From assembly GCA_013339765.2 (NCBI GenBank), contig JABSTR010000945.1:1-64000 (forward strand): 64,000 bases of DNA. Direction: 5' to 3'. Shown here one piece after another: positions 41,252 to 52,862 of this stretch. Under the pieces are notes generated by a model, which made no database searches, was not told the origin of the DNA, and was given only the letters and a program-made list of their open reading frames with translations. Each line of letters begins with the position of its first letter. The stretch's first letter is position 1. The DNA is from Haemaphysalis longicornis (Eukaryota > Arthropoda > Arachnida > Ixodida > Ixodidae). Made by a program: the position numbers and the translations under genes.

Positions 41252-43460
41252 AGGGGGCCTGAGATGGATTTCAAAGTGTTTTTGTTTGTGTCAGAAATCT
41301 ACTCTATAGTTCTTGTAGAAACAAGTCCAAAAATAGTAAACATATTCGCTCACGCTAACAAAAGTTATTACCCCGACGAGACAGAACTATTTGTTGGCTC
41401 GGCGGCTTGCGATGACGACATAGTCCGACCTCGTCCGAGGCGAAGCACTCATTTCATGGTTGGCCGCCGGAATGTCCGCGATTTTTGACGGCGGCGGTTT
41501 GGTTTAGAGCGTCGTCGTTACCATGGTTACTTCAGCGAGTGGGTCGCTCATGAGACCACGACGTCCTTTTTTTTTTTTTTTTAAGCTACGTTTTCAGTCT
41601 TTACGGACTTTGAGCAGGAGATACTGGTGATTGCGGAAGTCGACCTTGCATGCGCGAGAGTTTCCGTGAACGGTAACTTATTTTTACCGTCGCTACATAG
41701 CGATACAGAGGCTAGAATTTCTACCGACTCTAGTAGCGAGCCCCCTGCGCCGGCGAAATGTACGCTCGCGTTTTGATTAGATTACCGGAAAGTTCCGAGT
41801 GAACGCCCTCCCCCGAAACATCGCCCACCTCCTTTTACGGGTGAAATATTCAATTTACTGAAAGACGCGCACCCACCCCGTAAAATCCATGGCTTTAGCG
41901 CCGATGAGTGAACAAAACAAACCCGAATCATCTCTTCATGTGTAGATGCGGTCACTTATTCGTCCTTTCCGCGCTTGACCCGAAATTTCGCCCATCTCGT
42001 ATTTTTCACTTGATATCACTGTACTTAAATTTGGGTGGGCGTTCTTCCGGAACTTTCCGGCACAGCAAATGCGCTGTGCTCTGCGCTTCATGCAAGCAAT
42101 CTTAGTTGATGTTGTTTACTACATTCTTGCTAAATGATGATCAGGAGCACGATAAATGACAATTTTTTTTAGAATGAGCGAGCAAAATTTCCGCCCCTAC
42201 TCCAGCTTCCCACGCTTCCAATGGTTCAGATGCCTTTATGGACTAGCATAGCTTATGCTTTCAAAATCGTCTTGGGCAAGGTAATATAGGTAACTGCGGA
42301 ATCATTACAATATATCTTACTCATTTTATATCGAAATATTTATCGGTGGCGTGAATTCTGGTTAATGCAATACTTGGTCCTAATTCTTCCCACTAGATGG
42401 CGGCGTCTACGTCATGTTTTCGATTTTTTAAGCTCTACAGTAGAAGTATACGGCTCTTTTAAAAAAAAATTATTGTATTGTGAGAGTTCAATCTAAGACG
42501 TCTAAGATTCAAGCCATTTCAAGCGTAAGCGAACAGTTCTGGGCAACAAACGTTTGTGTCATTTGCTTTGCGACAAATTCGCCAGATGTCGCTACTCGGC
42601 AGAGCCGGTAAGCCGGAATGCAGAAACCGCAGAGTGCAATCCTTTCGTTTTCAGCGGCAAACGGCTACTCTTGCTTCATTTAACACGGTAAACGGTAAAG
42701 CGCGCTAAGGACACTAGGCAACAGGTTCATTCAGAAGGCCGGTGCAGCAAACCACACTTTCCTGCGATCATGACTTGATGGGAAGCAATGAAACGAAACT
42801 CTTTGGCAGTTGTTGTTACGGGATGAGCATGCTGTTGCCCTTGTCGCGACCGCCGCAGAGAATCAGCTGCGACAGCGTTTGGGCTTGAACTGATTTATTC
42901 AGCCCGCGTGAGCGCACTTGAGCGTGCGCCTCGTGATCACGAGCAGTGCTCGGCGTCGTCCAAGCGCTGCCTGCGGAGCTCCGCCTTCGTCGTCGGCGCG
43001 GCGCTCCGTTCGTTACCACCTCGTAACTGAAACAACGTCTTAGGCTAAGCTCGAAACACAATGGCGCAAAGAATCATTTCGGGTACAGCGTCCAAGAAAG
43101 CAAATGCAAAGAAAACTGATGATACTCTAACACCAGACACGGAGCGCTGAGCGATCACGCTGGCTGCAAGCGTCGTTGCTCCTGCGCTGCGCTCACTGTA
43201 TCCTTCCGCCGAGAACGGAGGAGCGTCAAGCCCGGTTTGGCCCGGTGTGTAAGTGCTTTATACTCCGGTATAAAACAAATATGTGCGACTGTGTAAAAGC
43301 ACACACACACAAAATATGTTTTTTGTAGCTTTCTGATGTTTTTACGCTCGTAAAAAATTGATTAAATCAAGAGCGCACAAACACGTCACGATTAGTTCAA
43401 GAAATAGCCGTTGCGCTCCGATACCATCGACCCCCCAAAAAACCCCATCTCAGGGGCCCT
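41252..43460. mobile_element. TTAA-flanked inverted-repeat element E1 (2.2 kb)
   Basis: The ends AGGGGGCCTGAGATGG and CCATCTCAGGGGCCCT are inverted repeats abutting TTAA at 41248-41251 and 43461-43464. No transposase frame was recognised, so it is probably non-autonomous. Confidence 0.75.
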
Positions 43461-43464
43461 TTAA

Positions 43465-44400
43465 AGGGACAGACAACCGATTTTTGTCGAGTATATATTC
43501 TCTATCCCAAATGAAAGGGTATCGCTTAAAGCACCTTGACGAGAAACGGTTTTGCTGATAACGCCCTAGAACTTTTTAAATCGAATTGTTTGATCTACGA
43601 GCCGTATGTGTCCCTCCCAAAACTAATGCTGGCAACCATGACATAGAGTAGCTCGGCAACATACTTTTGTCTGTATGCGAAATAAAAAACGATATTTAAA
43701 AACTTGTTCCCAGCTAAAAAAGTTGGAATCGCAGGCTTTCTTGTTCCTGTATGTGTTTTTTTAATGCAACAGTCTATTTTGCACGAATGCGCCATCTGTT
43801 GGGATAGACGAGAGGTAGAATCTGGCTTCACGTTGTGGAGGCGGGAAGTTCGATGCTCCCCGGGCGCGACGTTTTTTTTTTTTTTTTAAGCTGCCGTTGG
43901 CGTATTTGGAAACTGAAATCAAATATTTTGGCAGAACAAACGCCTCTGCCTCAGGCAGAATCGTCAAAGCTCCTTCACTGGGTCTGTTTACTGAACGCTG
44001 CCGTTGATTCTGGGCATGGAGGCTCAGTTAGCCACACTGAGAGCAACCCAGCGGCGGCGGGCGGCGTGTCTAAAAAAAATTTCAAAATAATGCTAAAAAA
44101 TACATATACAATTTAACCTTATACAAATACTTGTGTTAAAAGGTTTTCAATACGTAAATAAACGTTTTAGCAGTTACAGTAGCTGCTAGGTTTGCAGGTC
44201 ACGTGACAGGGACACATATTGTAGTTCCAAGTTTCGACACTACGAACCGCCACCCTTCCATTTTCAGGAAGTTTGCTGCCAAATTAAAATTATTTCCGCC
44301 AGTTTGTTTAGAAATTGCTTGTGGTTACCGGGCTATATAAAACGCTGGCTTTCATATGAGCTAGAGAACGTATACGCGACAAAAATCGGTTGTCTGTCCT
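43465..44400 (+). mobile_element. TTAA-flanked element, copy 2 (936 bp)
   Basis: Ends AGGGACAGACAACCG and CGGTTGTCTGTCCT between TTAA at 43461-43464 and 44401-44404. Same length as copy 1 (15299-16234) and homologous throughout in opposite orientation. It shares its left TTAA with E1 and its right TTAA with the next element. Confidence 0.88.
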
Positions 44401-44404
44401 TTAA

Positions 44405-47400
44405 AGGGAAGCTGAAGCGCTTTCCAAAAAATTTGAGTTAGATTAACAGTTATATAGTTTCTTGCGCGCTGATTCCGAATATCACATTGAAATTTATCGT
44501 ACATGAGTCCAAGTGGCATTTATCTTGCAAAAAGCGCGGCCCCGTTTGAAAGACGCGCGCTTTTCGTCTTTTGACGCCCCTGATTGGTTGCGCCCGTCAT
44601 GACGTCAAAGGAGGACACCCTTCGGCCGCGCGGGTTGTCGGAAGCATTGGGAACGATCACACGGTTGCCTTTGCGGCAATTTAGCTTGCAGTTTAATGTT
44701 CGCACATGACTGGAAGTTAATTTTATTACTTCCCGTGCTGTTGGTTCAATTATCTTGGAGCTTAAACTTTCTTTACACGGCAGAGAACCCCAAAGCAGCG
44801 ACTGTGGCGTCGGCTAGAGGGTTCCGTCAAAATATTTCGGAATTAGGCAACCAGCATAGGGGGAGTCTATACCTTATGGCAATATTAGGTACTGCCTGAA
44901 CTGTTTGTTATTATATACAAAACCATTTATGCCGAAGATTAAGCGGTGTTTTATAAACAATCTACCAGCGAAAAGCACATACGTGCACTGCGCGAAAAAA
45001 ATACCGTTCATGCGCTGTAAACGTATATGCGAGATATATCTTGCAGGTACATGCATAAACCAACAAGCGTACTCTGCTTCCGCATTTCCTTTGTTCGTTG
45101 TCGCCCACCCCAGCGCCGTCACTCATACCCCTACACAGACCCACACGCGCGCGCGCGCCATTTCGGCAGCGGCGCTACAGCGCCTCCGCGATTGCTAGCT
45201 GCACTTCGATTAGTGGCGTCTTACTGCTTCACATGCATTTTATTCTGAAAACACTGTAGCATACTGGTGCCTGCTCAGCAGTATTGGCTGTAGTAGGGCT
45301 TGATTTTCGCTTGTGCGTTGCGCATTCTGCTACAATATTACTGCCACCTCGTTATAATTAACAGACCAGTCGGACAAGGCAGTTACGTTGTAGTTATGTT
45401 ACTTTGGGTAAAAATCATCAAACGTTCGTGATAATGAATCGTTGGCCTGTTTCCGCATTTCTAGATTTAAGTATTTACCGCGCTAGTCGGACAGAGGCCG
45501 TATATTTACTCTTCGCTCCTAATTTTTTTAGTATCATCTTTATATATACAGTCGAACACGGATATATCGAACACGGCTATATCGAATTATTGTCTATATC
45601 GAACTCATAAATTATCCCCTTGAAAATTCTGTGTAAAAGTATAGGAATTCGTACGTTTATATCGAACCGTATTTTTTCCTACATTGCCTATATCGAACGC
45701 CGCGCGATCTGGAAGGTACTCTTCGGCGGTCGCTGCACCCCAGATTGAGGTTGAGGAGAATGTGGAGGAATGCGCGGGCATGGCGAAGACTGGCTCGCGG
45801 AACTAATCCCCCCTACCGGAACGAATTTGCGCTTGCCCAGTCGGGCCCCGCTACCGGCCGCCGTAGCGTTAGCGGACGGAGCCCGGTATGCTGAATCTCT
45901 CTAGGCACACTAGGCACACAAGCGCACGTCCTTTTTTTTTGTTTTGCGGCTGCGTACGTTCCCCGGCTTGCCAAAAAGGGTTTTTTTCTCTCTCTCTGGT
46001 TCTGTCTTCCCCCGATGTCGTCTCGGGAAAGGGAAGAGGGAACGAAGGCGCTGGCGGCCTCCTTCTTTTGCATTTTGCTGCTGTTGCTGCTGTTTGGCGA
46101 GTTGTCCCGCACCTTTCGGAGATCACTGTTTCTCTTGAAGATGACCATCGCGAGCGCTTTGTTGGAGTCCGTTCAGAGAGCCTTGGAATTGTTACCTTCA
46201 AAGTTCTTGTGGTGCGCGCGCTGTTCTTCTTTTGCGTGCGTGTTGTGCATGGTGTGCGAAGGCGCAGCATACTGCTGGAATTTTGTAGTTGTGCAGCCTC
46301 GAGAAGATCGATACTAGCTTCTTTAATTTAATTTCCAGGACGAAGAAGCAGGCCAAGGTCAGCGAATTTTTTTTTCACGGAAATAAAGCGTCCTGTTGCG
46401 TCGTGAGTGCGGAATTAGTTGTCATTCTTGAATGCGACGATCGGTAAGTGCTCGTCCGCCATAGGTGAGGTCTCAGAGCCCATATGTTTTATATCGAATT
46501 TTTTATATATCGAACTATTTCGCGATCCCCTTGGAGTTCGATATATCCGTGTTCGACTGTATCACCGACTATCACTGGAGTACAGTTGAGGTTCAGCGAC
46601 AACAAGTGCTTGCCAGGTTATAATATGCAGCCACCCAGAATCTTGGGCAAAAATTAGGCCCCCGCAGTCAACACAAGTTATGGCACGGTGGTGGTTCGGA
46701 GTGGTGTTTTTTTTTTAATTACAGACAAACATCCCCTTATCGTGACATGTATACTTGCAAAATAAGTAATGTGGTGTTCTTGGTTCTTTTACTTTGTAGG
46801 AATACATTTTACCTCTTAGCCGGGAGAGAACTTCTATCAGGATTGGCCCCTTGTTTTAGTTTCGCCAAAAATTGTTTTCTTAACACTGTTCTAAGCCCAT
46901 AGAGAAAGAAAACCGATGCGTTTAACGAAACAGGTATTTCCTGAACAAATGTGACTTGGTTTCTGGAACGGAACGAAACATCCCCGGTCAAAATACAGCA
47001 GTATGCCCCATCCTTCCTAAATCTAGAACCTAATGTGAACATTCACGCCTGTCGCATAAAAAAGATGCATTGGAGCGGTTTAAAAAGTATTTAACGTAGT
47101 GTAATATATTCTCTGTAATCAAGCACAGCCACCTCGGCTGTCGCTTCCGTGTGTTATCAAGGATCCCGGGGTGGCATTATTCTGCTTAGGAATACGGCAT
47201 GATAACGTATGCCTCGCTTGGCGTTCGTGCATACTTTTTGAACACAAAAATTGTACAAATGAGTGCTATCAACCACAAGGAAACACGGCGAAAAGAGCAT
47301 GGCCGAGGCGGCCGATTCGGCCGGAAGTCCGGGTATGACGTTTTTCAGCCGGTTTTCGCCCGCGCTCTTCGGTCTTCCGGCATCGCGCGGCGAGATGGGG

Positions 47401-47544
47401 GCGGGGCATCGGGCCACTTTTGTTTGCTCATTGCGCCGCTTCTATTGCATGTATTGCGAAAATATTTCGTACACATGAACTATTCAATGTGTACTTGCTG
47501 CTAGTCAACTTTTCTTTTAATTCTAAAACCGCTTCACCTTCCCT
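44405..47544. mobile_element. TTAA-flanked inverted-repeat element E3, interrupted
   Basis: Ends AGGGAAGCTGAAGCG and CGCTTCACCTTCCCT abut TTAA at 44401-44404 and 47545-47548. It contains the 1011-bp TA-flanked element, leaving about 2.1 kb of its own. No transposase recognised. Confidence 0.7.
45549..46559. mobile_element. TA-flanked Tigger/pogo-like non-autonomous element
   Basis: Ends CAGTCGAACACGGATATATC and GATATATCCGTGTTCGACTG, inverted and flanked by TA (45547-45548, 46560-46561). Sub-terminal atatcgaac repeats occur at both ends. The frame at 45888-46331 shows no transposase similarity. Confidence 0.85.
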
Positions 47545-47548
47545 TTAA

Positions 47549-48545
47549 ACATAAACGATTTACCACACACCGAATGTTCTATCTGTTCAACAGCTTCACC
47601 AGCTGGCGCTGTGCCACGCCTCTGCTGCCTGGTACGGCGAAGGGAGCCAAACGGGGGCGAAGCATGTGACAGGCTGTTCAACTTTCAGCTTATCTCGCAG
47701 ATTGCTCTGACCCTCACTGTGTATGGCTATGCTTTCTTCTCCGACGGATGAGCAGCTGGGAACGACGAATACTTCTTGTGCGCAAGACCGCGACGCTACG
47801 ACTCTCTGTTGCTCCACAGGTAGCTGAATTTCGTCAGTTCGAAACGGCTCGTCTTATTCCCCACTCCCATCCGCTAGAAAATCCTTGTGGGGTGAACGAT
47901 TAGTCCGTAATCATAATATATTGGTTTTCCTTTCATAAGGTCATTCCTTCGAAATCTGCCCTGAATTGCTGTCACCTCTTGTGCTACCAGCGGCGAATAC
48001 ACCGTCTCGCAGCTTTCAGGACAGCAGAGCGGCGCCAATATGAAGCTTTCGACAACCAAACTGTGCTCCAAAGCTCGATGAAACGTTTCGAGTCCCGTAT
48101 GTTTATAGAAATTGTAGTGACGGTCTTGTCGGGCAATTCTGAAATTTTCGCTGTTGCTGTAGGTCTGGCACATTGTGTCGAGCGGTGTTCCCAAATCAGT
48201 CTGGCGCCTTCCTTTGGTTCGCTTTGTGTAATATCTGTTTCTAATGAGTTCAATTTCGTGGTTATCAACCGAGAATACGGCTCTGTAGCTTCTCGAACAG
48301 GTCTCGTAGCCTCCTCGCATGCGACTAGAGTAATTAGCAAAGGTTTCTCAGCTTTTCCAACTTCAGTGAGTTAGAACAAGTCAGCTTCCCGCATGACTGC
48401 AAGTTCCTGCATTACTTCGACGGCTTGAGCTGATCGGGCTCCACGAGCATCCGGTAAGGACTCACCCTTCATAAGCTCTGGAAGTACGATATACTCAACT
48501 CAAACGATGGCGGCTCTATCATTTATTTCCTGTACTTAAACTCAT
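47549..48545. other. Intergenic sequence, no gene
   Basis: Overlapping frames on both strands near 47870-48370 lack any domain I recognise. Confidence 0.35.
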
Positions 48546-48548
48546 GTT

Positions 48549-48850
48549 TTAAATGCAGAGCATTTCTTTAACTCACGCTGTCACCCGTTCTTGGCGTCCG
48601 TAGTTGTCCGCATCGCTCGCCTCGACATGCCCGGCTCAGACGTTTCCCTATCGGCGCGATCAACATTCGATAGCGCGCCCAGGCACGTTTCAAGGACACT
48701 CTCTCCCCTCTCTCGGACTCAACGTGCGCCGAGGCTGCCAATTTTACTGCTGACGAGCGCTCTCTCGTCAGCAGTTGCCACAAGTGCAACAACATTAACG
48801 TAACGTGCCCCGGAAATGCTCTGCATTTGATCGTGCCCCTCGCGAGGGGG
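48549..48850. repeat. MITE-like element with short inverted ends
   Basis: aaatgcagagcatttc (48551) and gaaatgctctgcattt (48815) are inverted. Relatives lie at 32052 and 32607. Confidence 0.55.
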
Positions 48851-49234
48851 ATGTTTCACTGCGTCGCCATGCGAACAGTTTGCCACGCTTTAGTTTCAGT
48901 TCCGTATCTCCCCGCCGCGGCCGTGGAGAGAAGGCGGCCGGCCGCGACTCTCGCCACCGCGGCGCTGCGGTTGCGAGTTGCGCTAGGAAAGCGAGCGTCG
49001 TCTGCTAGCGGGGAGCGGAACGCGTTCCGCTCGGCATCTCCAGTCTTCGCCACTTCTGGCTGCGCACTGCAAAAGAAATAACTTTGTCGCTACATCGTGG
49101 TCACTCTGAACTTTTTGGTTCCCTAGGCACCCTGGGCCGCCTAAGTAGACGGATCGCCTTCTTGAGCGTTGATTTCTGTTAACCAATCAGCGTTTCCAGC
49201 CGTTCCTTCCCTTACACCCTACTTATGGCTGAAG

Positions 49235-49385
49235 CCCCACGGTAGGGTGGCTAGAATGGGAAGGTGTGATGACCGCGGCGCCTTTCCCGCAGAGCAGGTG
49301 TTCCCCGGCGCGTGCCTGCCGTTAGGGCAAAACAGAGCGCTGTCGTCAGGGGCGCCTTCAGCGTTTCCGCGGGGGAAAGCCAGTC
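49235..49385 (+). repeat. Inverted repeat, left copy (partner at 52740-52862)
   Basis: tagggtggctagaat, gggaaggtgtgatgaccg, gcgctgtcgtcaggggcgcc and others recur in inverse at the partner with small insertions. Confidence 0.7.
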
Positions 49386-49493
49386 CAGTGGCCAGCCTCT
49401 GTGTCAGCGCCTGGGCGCGGACTAGTCGCTGTGTGTTTTGCTGAAGATTACTGCATGTTTCGTGTATGACTGCACTGCTGTGCGGTGGCGAAT

Positions 49494-49706
49494 ATGTCTT
49501 CTACTTCAAAGAAAAAAACTCAGGGGTGGTGTTTCGTGCTAGAATGTGATTCGGATCCGGATACAAACCTTGTTCCGAAAGTGTCCATCTTCCGTGCGCC
49601 GGCTCGTCAAGACCTGATTTTGAAGTGGTCGCGTGCTATTCCGAAGGCCTACAAGACGCTTCAGGACAATTGGGCTGTTTGCGCAAAACACTTTGACGCG
49701 AGATGA
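49494..49706 (+). pseudogene. THAP zinc-finger domain fragment
   Basis: A 70-residue frame from ATG 49494. It starts MSSTSKKK, has C13 and C18 (WCFVLEC), the VSIFRAP segment, LKWSRAIP with the conserved W45 and P50, and the C63-x2-H66-F ending (CAKHF): the C2CH pattern of THAP DNA-binding domains. It stops right after the domain at 49706 with no downstream frame, so it is truncated or frameshifted. THAP domains occur in host regulators and in P-element-type transposases. Nothing after it identifies which. Confidence 0.7.
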
Positions 49707-49727
49707 GTAGGTCTAGTATGTCATTCA

Positions 49728-50474
49728 ATTAAAACCTGATCTAACGCAGTCACCGAGAACCGCGAATTATTTCGTTAAATCGAGAACTTCCTAAAATCGG
49801 GACTGCAATTTTACAAGCAGTTGATTTTTTAAATTCCATATCTAAAGGGAGTCGCATCCCAGCAGCTATCATTAGATCGTAATTGTGGCGCGCTCGCCTG
49901 ACGATAATTAAGCGATGCACTAAAAGTGCGCGGTGAAAATGATGAGCCAGCTGGGGCTTGCCTTGAAGTCACTGCACCCCAGCAACCACGCGAAACACAG
50001 CGCTTTCTATTGTACCACCTCCCGCCGAGCGGACCATTCTTGGCCCTCATGTCCTTGATGAACCACGTAAACAGGGCTTCGTCCAGTTTCTCTTGCAGGA
50101 TATACGTGTTCTTGAGGTTGTTTTTCTTCGACGCAATTCCAGAATAATTGGCGTGGATGATGCGTCATTTCCCTTCAAGATTGTGGAAAGCGTGCTGGCC
50201 AGGGCGCCATGCACCACGGGATCGTTGAGTAATTTAATTTATCACGTAAAGTTCCGTGAAAACAAAACTATATGCCTCTTTTTTTCTGACGTGGCCCGAT
50301 CATCTTCTGTCCGAACACATTAGAAATTTATCATTGTTAGATGTTGCTCGAAATACTTCGTTAAATCGGGAGTGGCGGGGAATATCTTTCGTTAGTTCAA
50401 GTTCATAGAAGCATTGAGTCGTATAGGCACCTGCGGGGGAATCAGAATTTGTTCGTTAGATCGAGTTTCGGCTG
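49728..50474 (-). mobile_element. Tigger/pogo DNA transposon relic with transposase HTH fragments
   Basis: The minus strand encodes ASTLSTILKGND (first HTH of Tigger transposase) near 50205-50170 and LQEKLDEALFTWFIKDMRAK near 50095-50036, then NGPLGG, the CENP-B-like second HTH. The frame is broken between them and the DDE catalytic domain is absent. Possible inverted ends: aaaacctgatctaacg at 49731 and cgttagatcgagtttcggctg ending 50474 next to TA. Confidence 0.7.
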
Positions 50475-51008
50475 TAGTATCTTATCGCGGCTAAATCTAG
50501 TACGTGGTACAACAAACTGCTCCACAGCTGAAGCAGCACCGCTTATTGTGTGCTACACATCTTTCATTTTTACTTGCATTTTGATTATAGAACGAACGAG
50601 AGCAAAGGCAAAAAATTACGCCCATCTTCCCGCGAGGGAACCCTGGTGTGATGCCACGCATCGGGGGGTTCAATTGGTGTTTCCGTTGGGTTGATCCTCT
50701 AAATCGCGTGAAACGTGTTGTGAACGCGTATGATGCATTTCCATCACATGCGGGTGTTCCTATACGCGGGACGATGGGCGTAATTGCTGTGTCACAACAC
50801 TCACTCAAGGGACCGTCGCTTCCATCACGTCTTCATCGGAAGAATCAAGTCAAGCACGTAGTAGTCAAGCAAGGTCACGTCAAGTGCGAGAGTGAGCGCT
50901 GACTGAACCGCCACAGCGCGATACCCGCTTTATATTCACGGCACTTGAAGGAGAGGATACAATGGAGGAGAGACGCGCAGCGCGCACTTGCGCGCGCCGG
51001 AGCAGTTG
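50475..51008. other. No supported gene
   Basis: A frame at 50449-50694 and its antisense lack domains. Confidence 0.3.
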
Positions 51009-51012
51009 TTAA

Positions 51013-51955
51013 AGCGCTGGACACATGTACGACTAGTGCACGCGATTCGCATGCGACTGATCGTTACGATTGATCGTTAGGACCTGTTTTGGTCTCGTTC
51101 GCTGGTCGGAGGAGGCTCACGACGTGCGACTGGCAAGCCAGATGCAGTCGTGCCATCGTTGCCATCGTCGTGAGGCCATAGCCAATGAGAGCCCGCTGAG
51201 CCCGCAACCGCTTGCGTTGCTGTGGTCGGCTCGGGTGTTGGGAACTTTAGGCTTAACGTCCTGGCGAATATTTGATCGCCGCTATCTGTGCAACTGCGAA
51301 TGACAATTTGTAACACAACTTTGCACCACACTATCATCCCTTTTCTCGCATGTGAAACTTTATTTGAGCTACAACTGCCGTTTGAGCGATCGGTGACCGA
51401 GACATCTGCGTAGCCTGTTTCGATGCTTCCGCGCAGGTATCGCCATCTCTTGGCCGCTCGGCGCACCGCGCGCCGCGGCATCCACGGCCGGTCAGCATAG
51501 GCTTGCATCGCGGCAGATATCTGATCGCCGCTTTTAAAATAAGCCCTCAGAACAATCCCTAGCACAATTTTTCAACACACTAACACCTACTTTCTCGCAT
51601 GTGGAACTTCGTTTTCAGCGATCAGATTGACTCGGAAGAGCAGCGACAAGCGGTTGCTACCGTGGTCTGCGCAGGGTCGAGCCGATGAGTGTGCCGAGCT
51701 GGCAGGCGCGGCCGGCGTGTGCGCGGACTGTTTCCGATGCAGAAAACGCTTCACGCGCGGAATCTACAAATTCAGCTCAGCGATCGTCGTAGTTGACCAT
51801 GGAGCAAAAACAGTGGGCGGAGCGGCGCCGACGACGAATCGCACACGCGCATCGGGCTATGTGTCTCAAATTCACGCGTACGACTAGTCGTGGTGACAGT
51901 CGTAACGATCAGTCGCATGCGAATCGCGTGCACCAATCGTACATGTGTCCAGCGC
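51013..51955. mobile_element. TTAA-flanked element with about 55-bp inverted repeats (943 bp)
   Basis: The left end agcgctggacacatgtacga continues through gcacgcgattcgcatgcgac to gatcgttacga and pairs with the right end at 51901-51955. TTAA stands at 51009-51012 and 51956-51959. The interior has no transposase, so it is non-autonomous. Confidence 0.8.
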
Positions 51956-52739
51956 TTAATGCAGCGTTACGCAGCGAAGCGCGCCCAAACAAGCGCGCCA
52001 GCTGTGGTATGCTAATGAGCCGGAGTGAGAGCGTTGCACACAGCTGTGGGAGAGAAGAACGGAGGAGGGATGCGGACGGACGGCGCGACGACGACGCAGG
52101 AGGGACATGCCTCAGAGCAAGAGATGCGTCGCATCTAAAAAAACAAAGGTTTGCGTAACGCAAAAGAAGCAGCAGAACTGAACTGCATTCTGCTTCACGC
52201 AATAAAGTTTGCTCGCCCAGGAACATGTTGCATCTATTTGGTTTTCGAACTACATTGGGAATGAAATGACTCCAGGACGTAGCATTACAACGTATGCCAC
52301 AATTTCACGTTGATTTGGCTGGTGTAAACGAAGTTATCTACTTTCGTGCGTAATTACGCCCACCAACAGCAAAAAAATACGAGCGGCAAGAATAAACATG
52401 CCGCGTGATCCTAGCAGTTAATATATATAGCGTTCACCTCGGAGAAAAAAAAACAATATTTCACATAAACCCTGCAAAAAGCCCTCTACCACACATAAGC
52501 TCCCGCTCAGCGGCTTTAATGTGGCATTTCTCAAACGCCTGCTTGCTTCCTGGCAGCGTAAAACTTGGATGTGTTTAGCCATGTCGCAAACCCCATGTTG
52601 GCGGTAGCGTAACACAAGCCTTGCCTTGTCTAAGGAACCGCGGTATCAGCTAAAATTTCCAGAGCTCAGTAACGCGTCCCAGCCGAGTCATGGCAGACGC
52701 GTAGCACGGATAACGGCCAGAGCGGCCGCGCGAGCTGAC

Positions 52740-52862
52740 GGCGCCCCTGAGGACAGCGCCGCCGCGCGGCATTCACGCGAACGGGGGCCAGCTTTTCCTG
52801 GCCGGTCATCACACCTTCCCATTCTAGTCTTTCCTCCATGCATTCTAGCCACCCTACCCACG
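52740..52862 (-). repeat. Inverted repeat, right copy (partner at 49235-49385)
   Basis: Reverse complement of the left copy with an extra gcatggaggaaagact-type segment. Together they bracket 3.6 kb containing the THAP fragment, the Tigger relic and the TTAA-flanked element. Confidence 0.7.

Noticed and set aside
45888..46331. Transposase gene within the 45.5-46.6 kb element
   Set aside because: The frame has no HTH or DDE motifs; an overlapping frame on the other strand is equally long.
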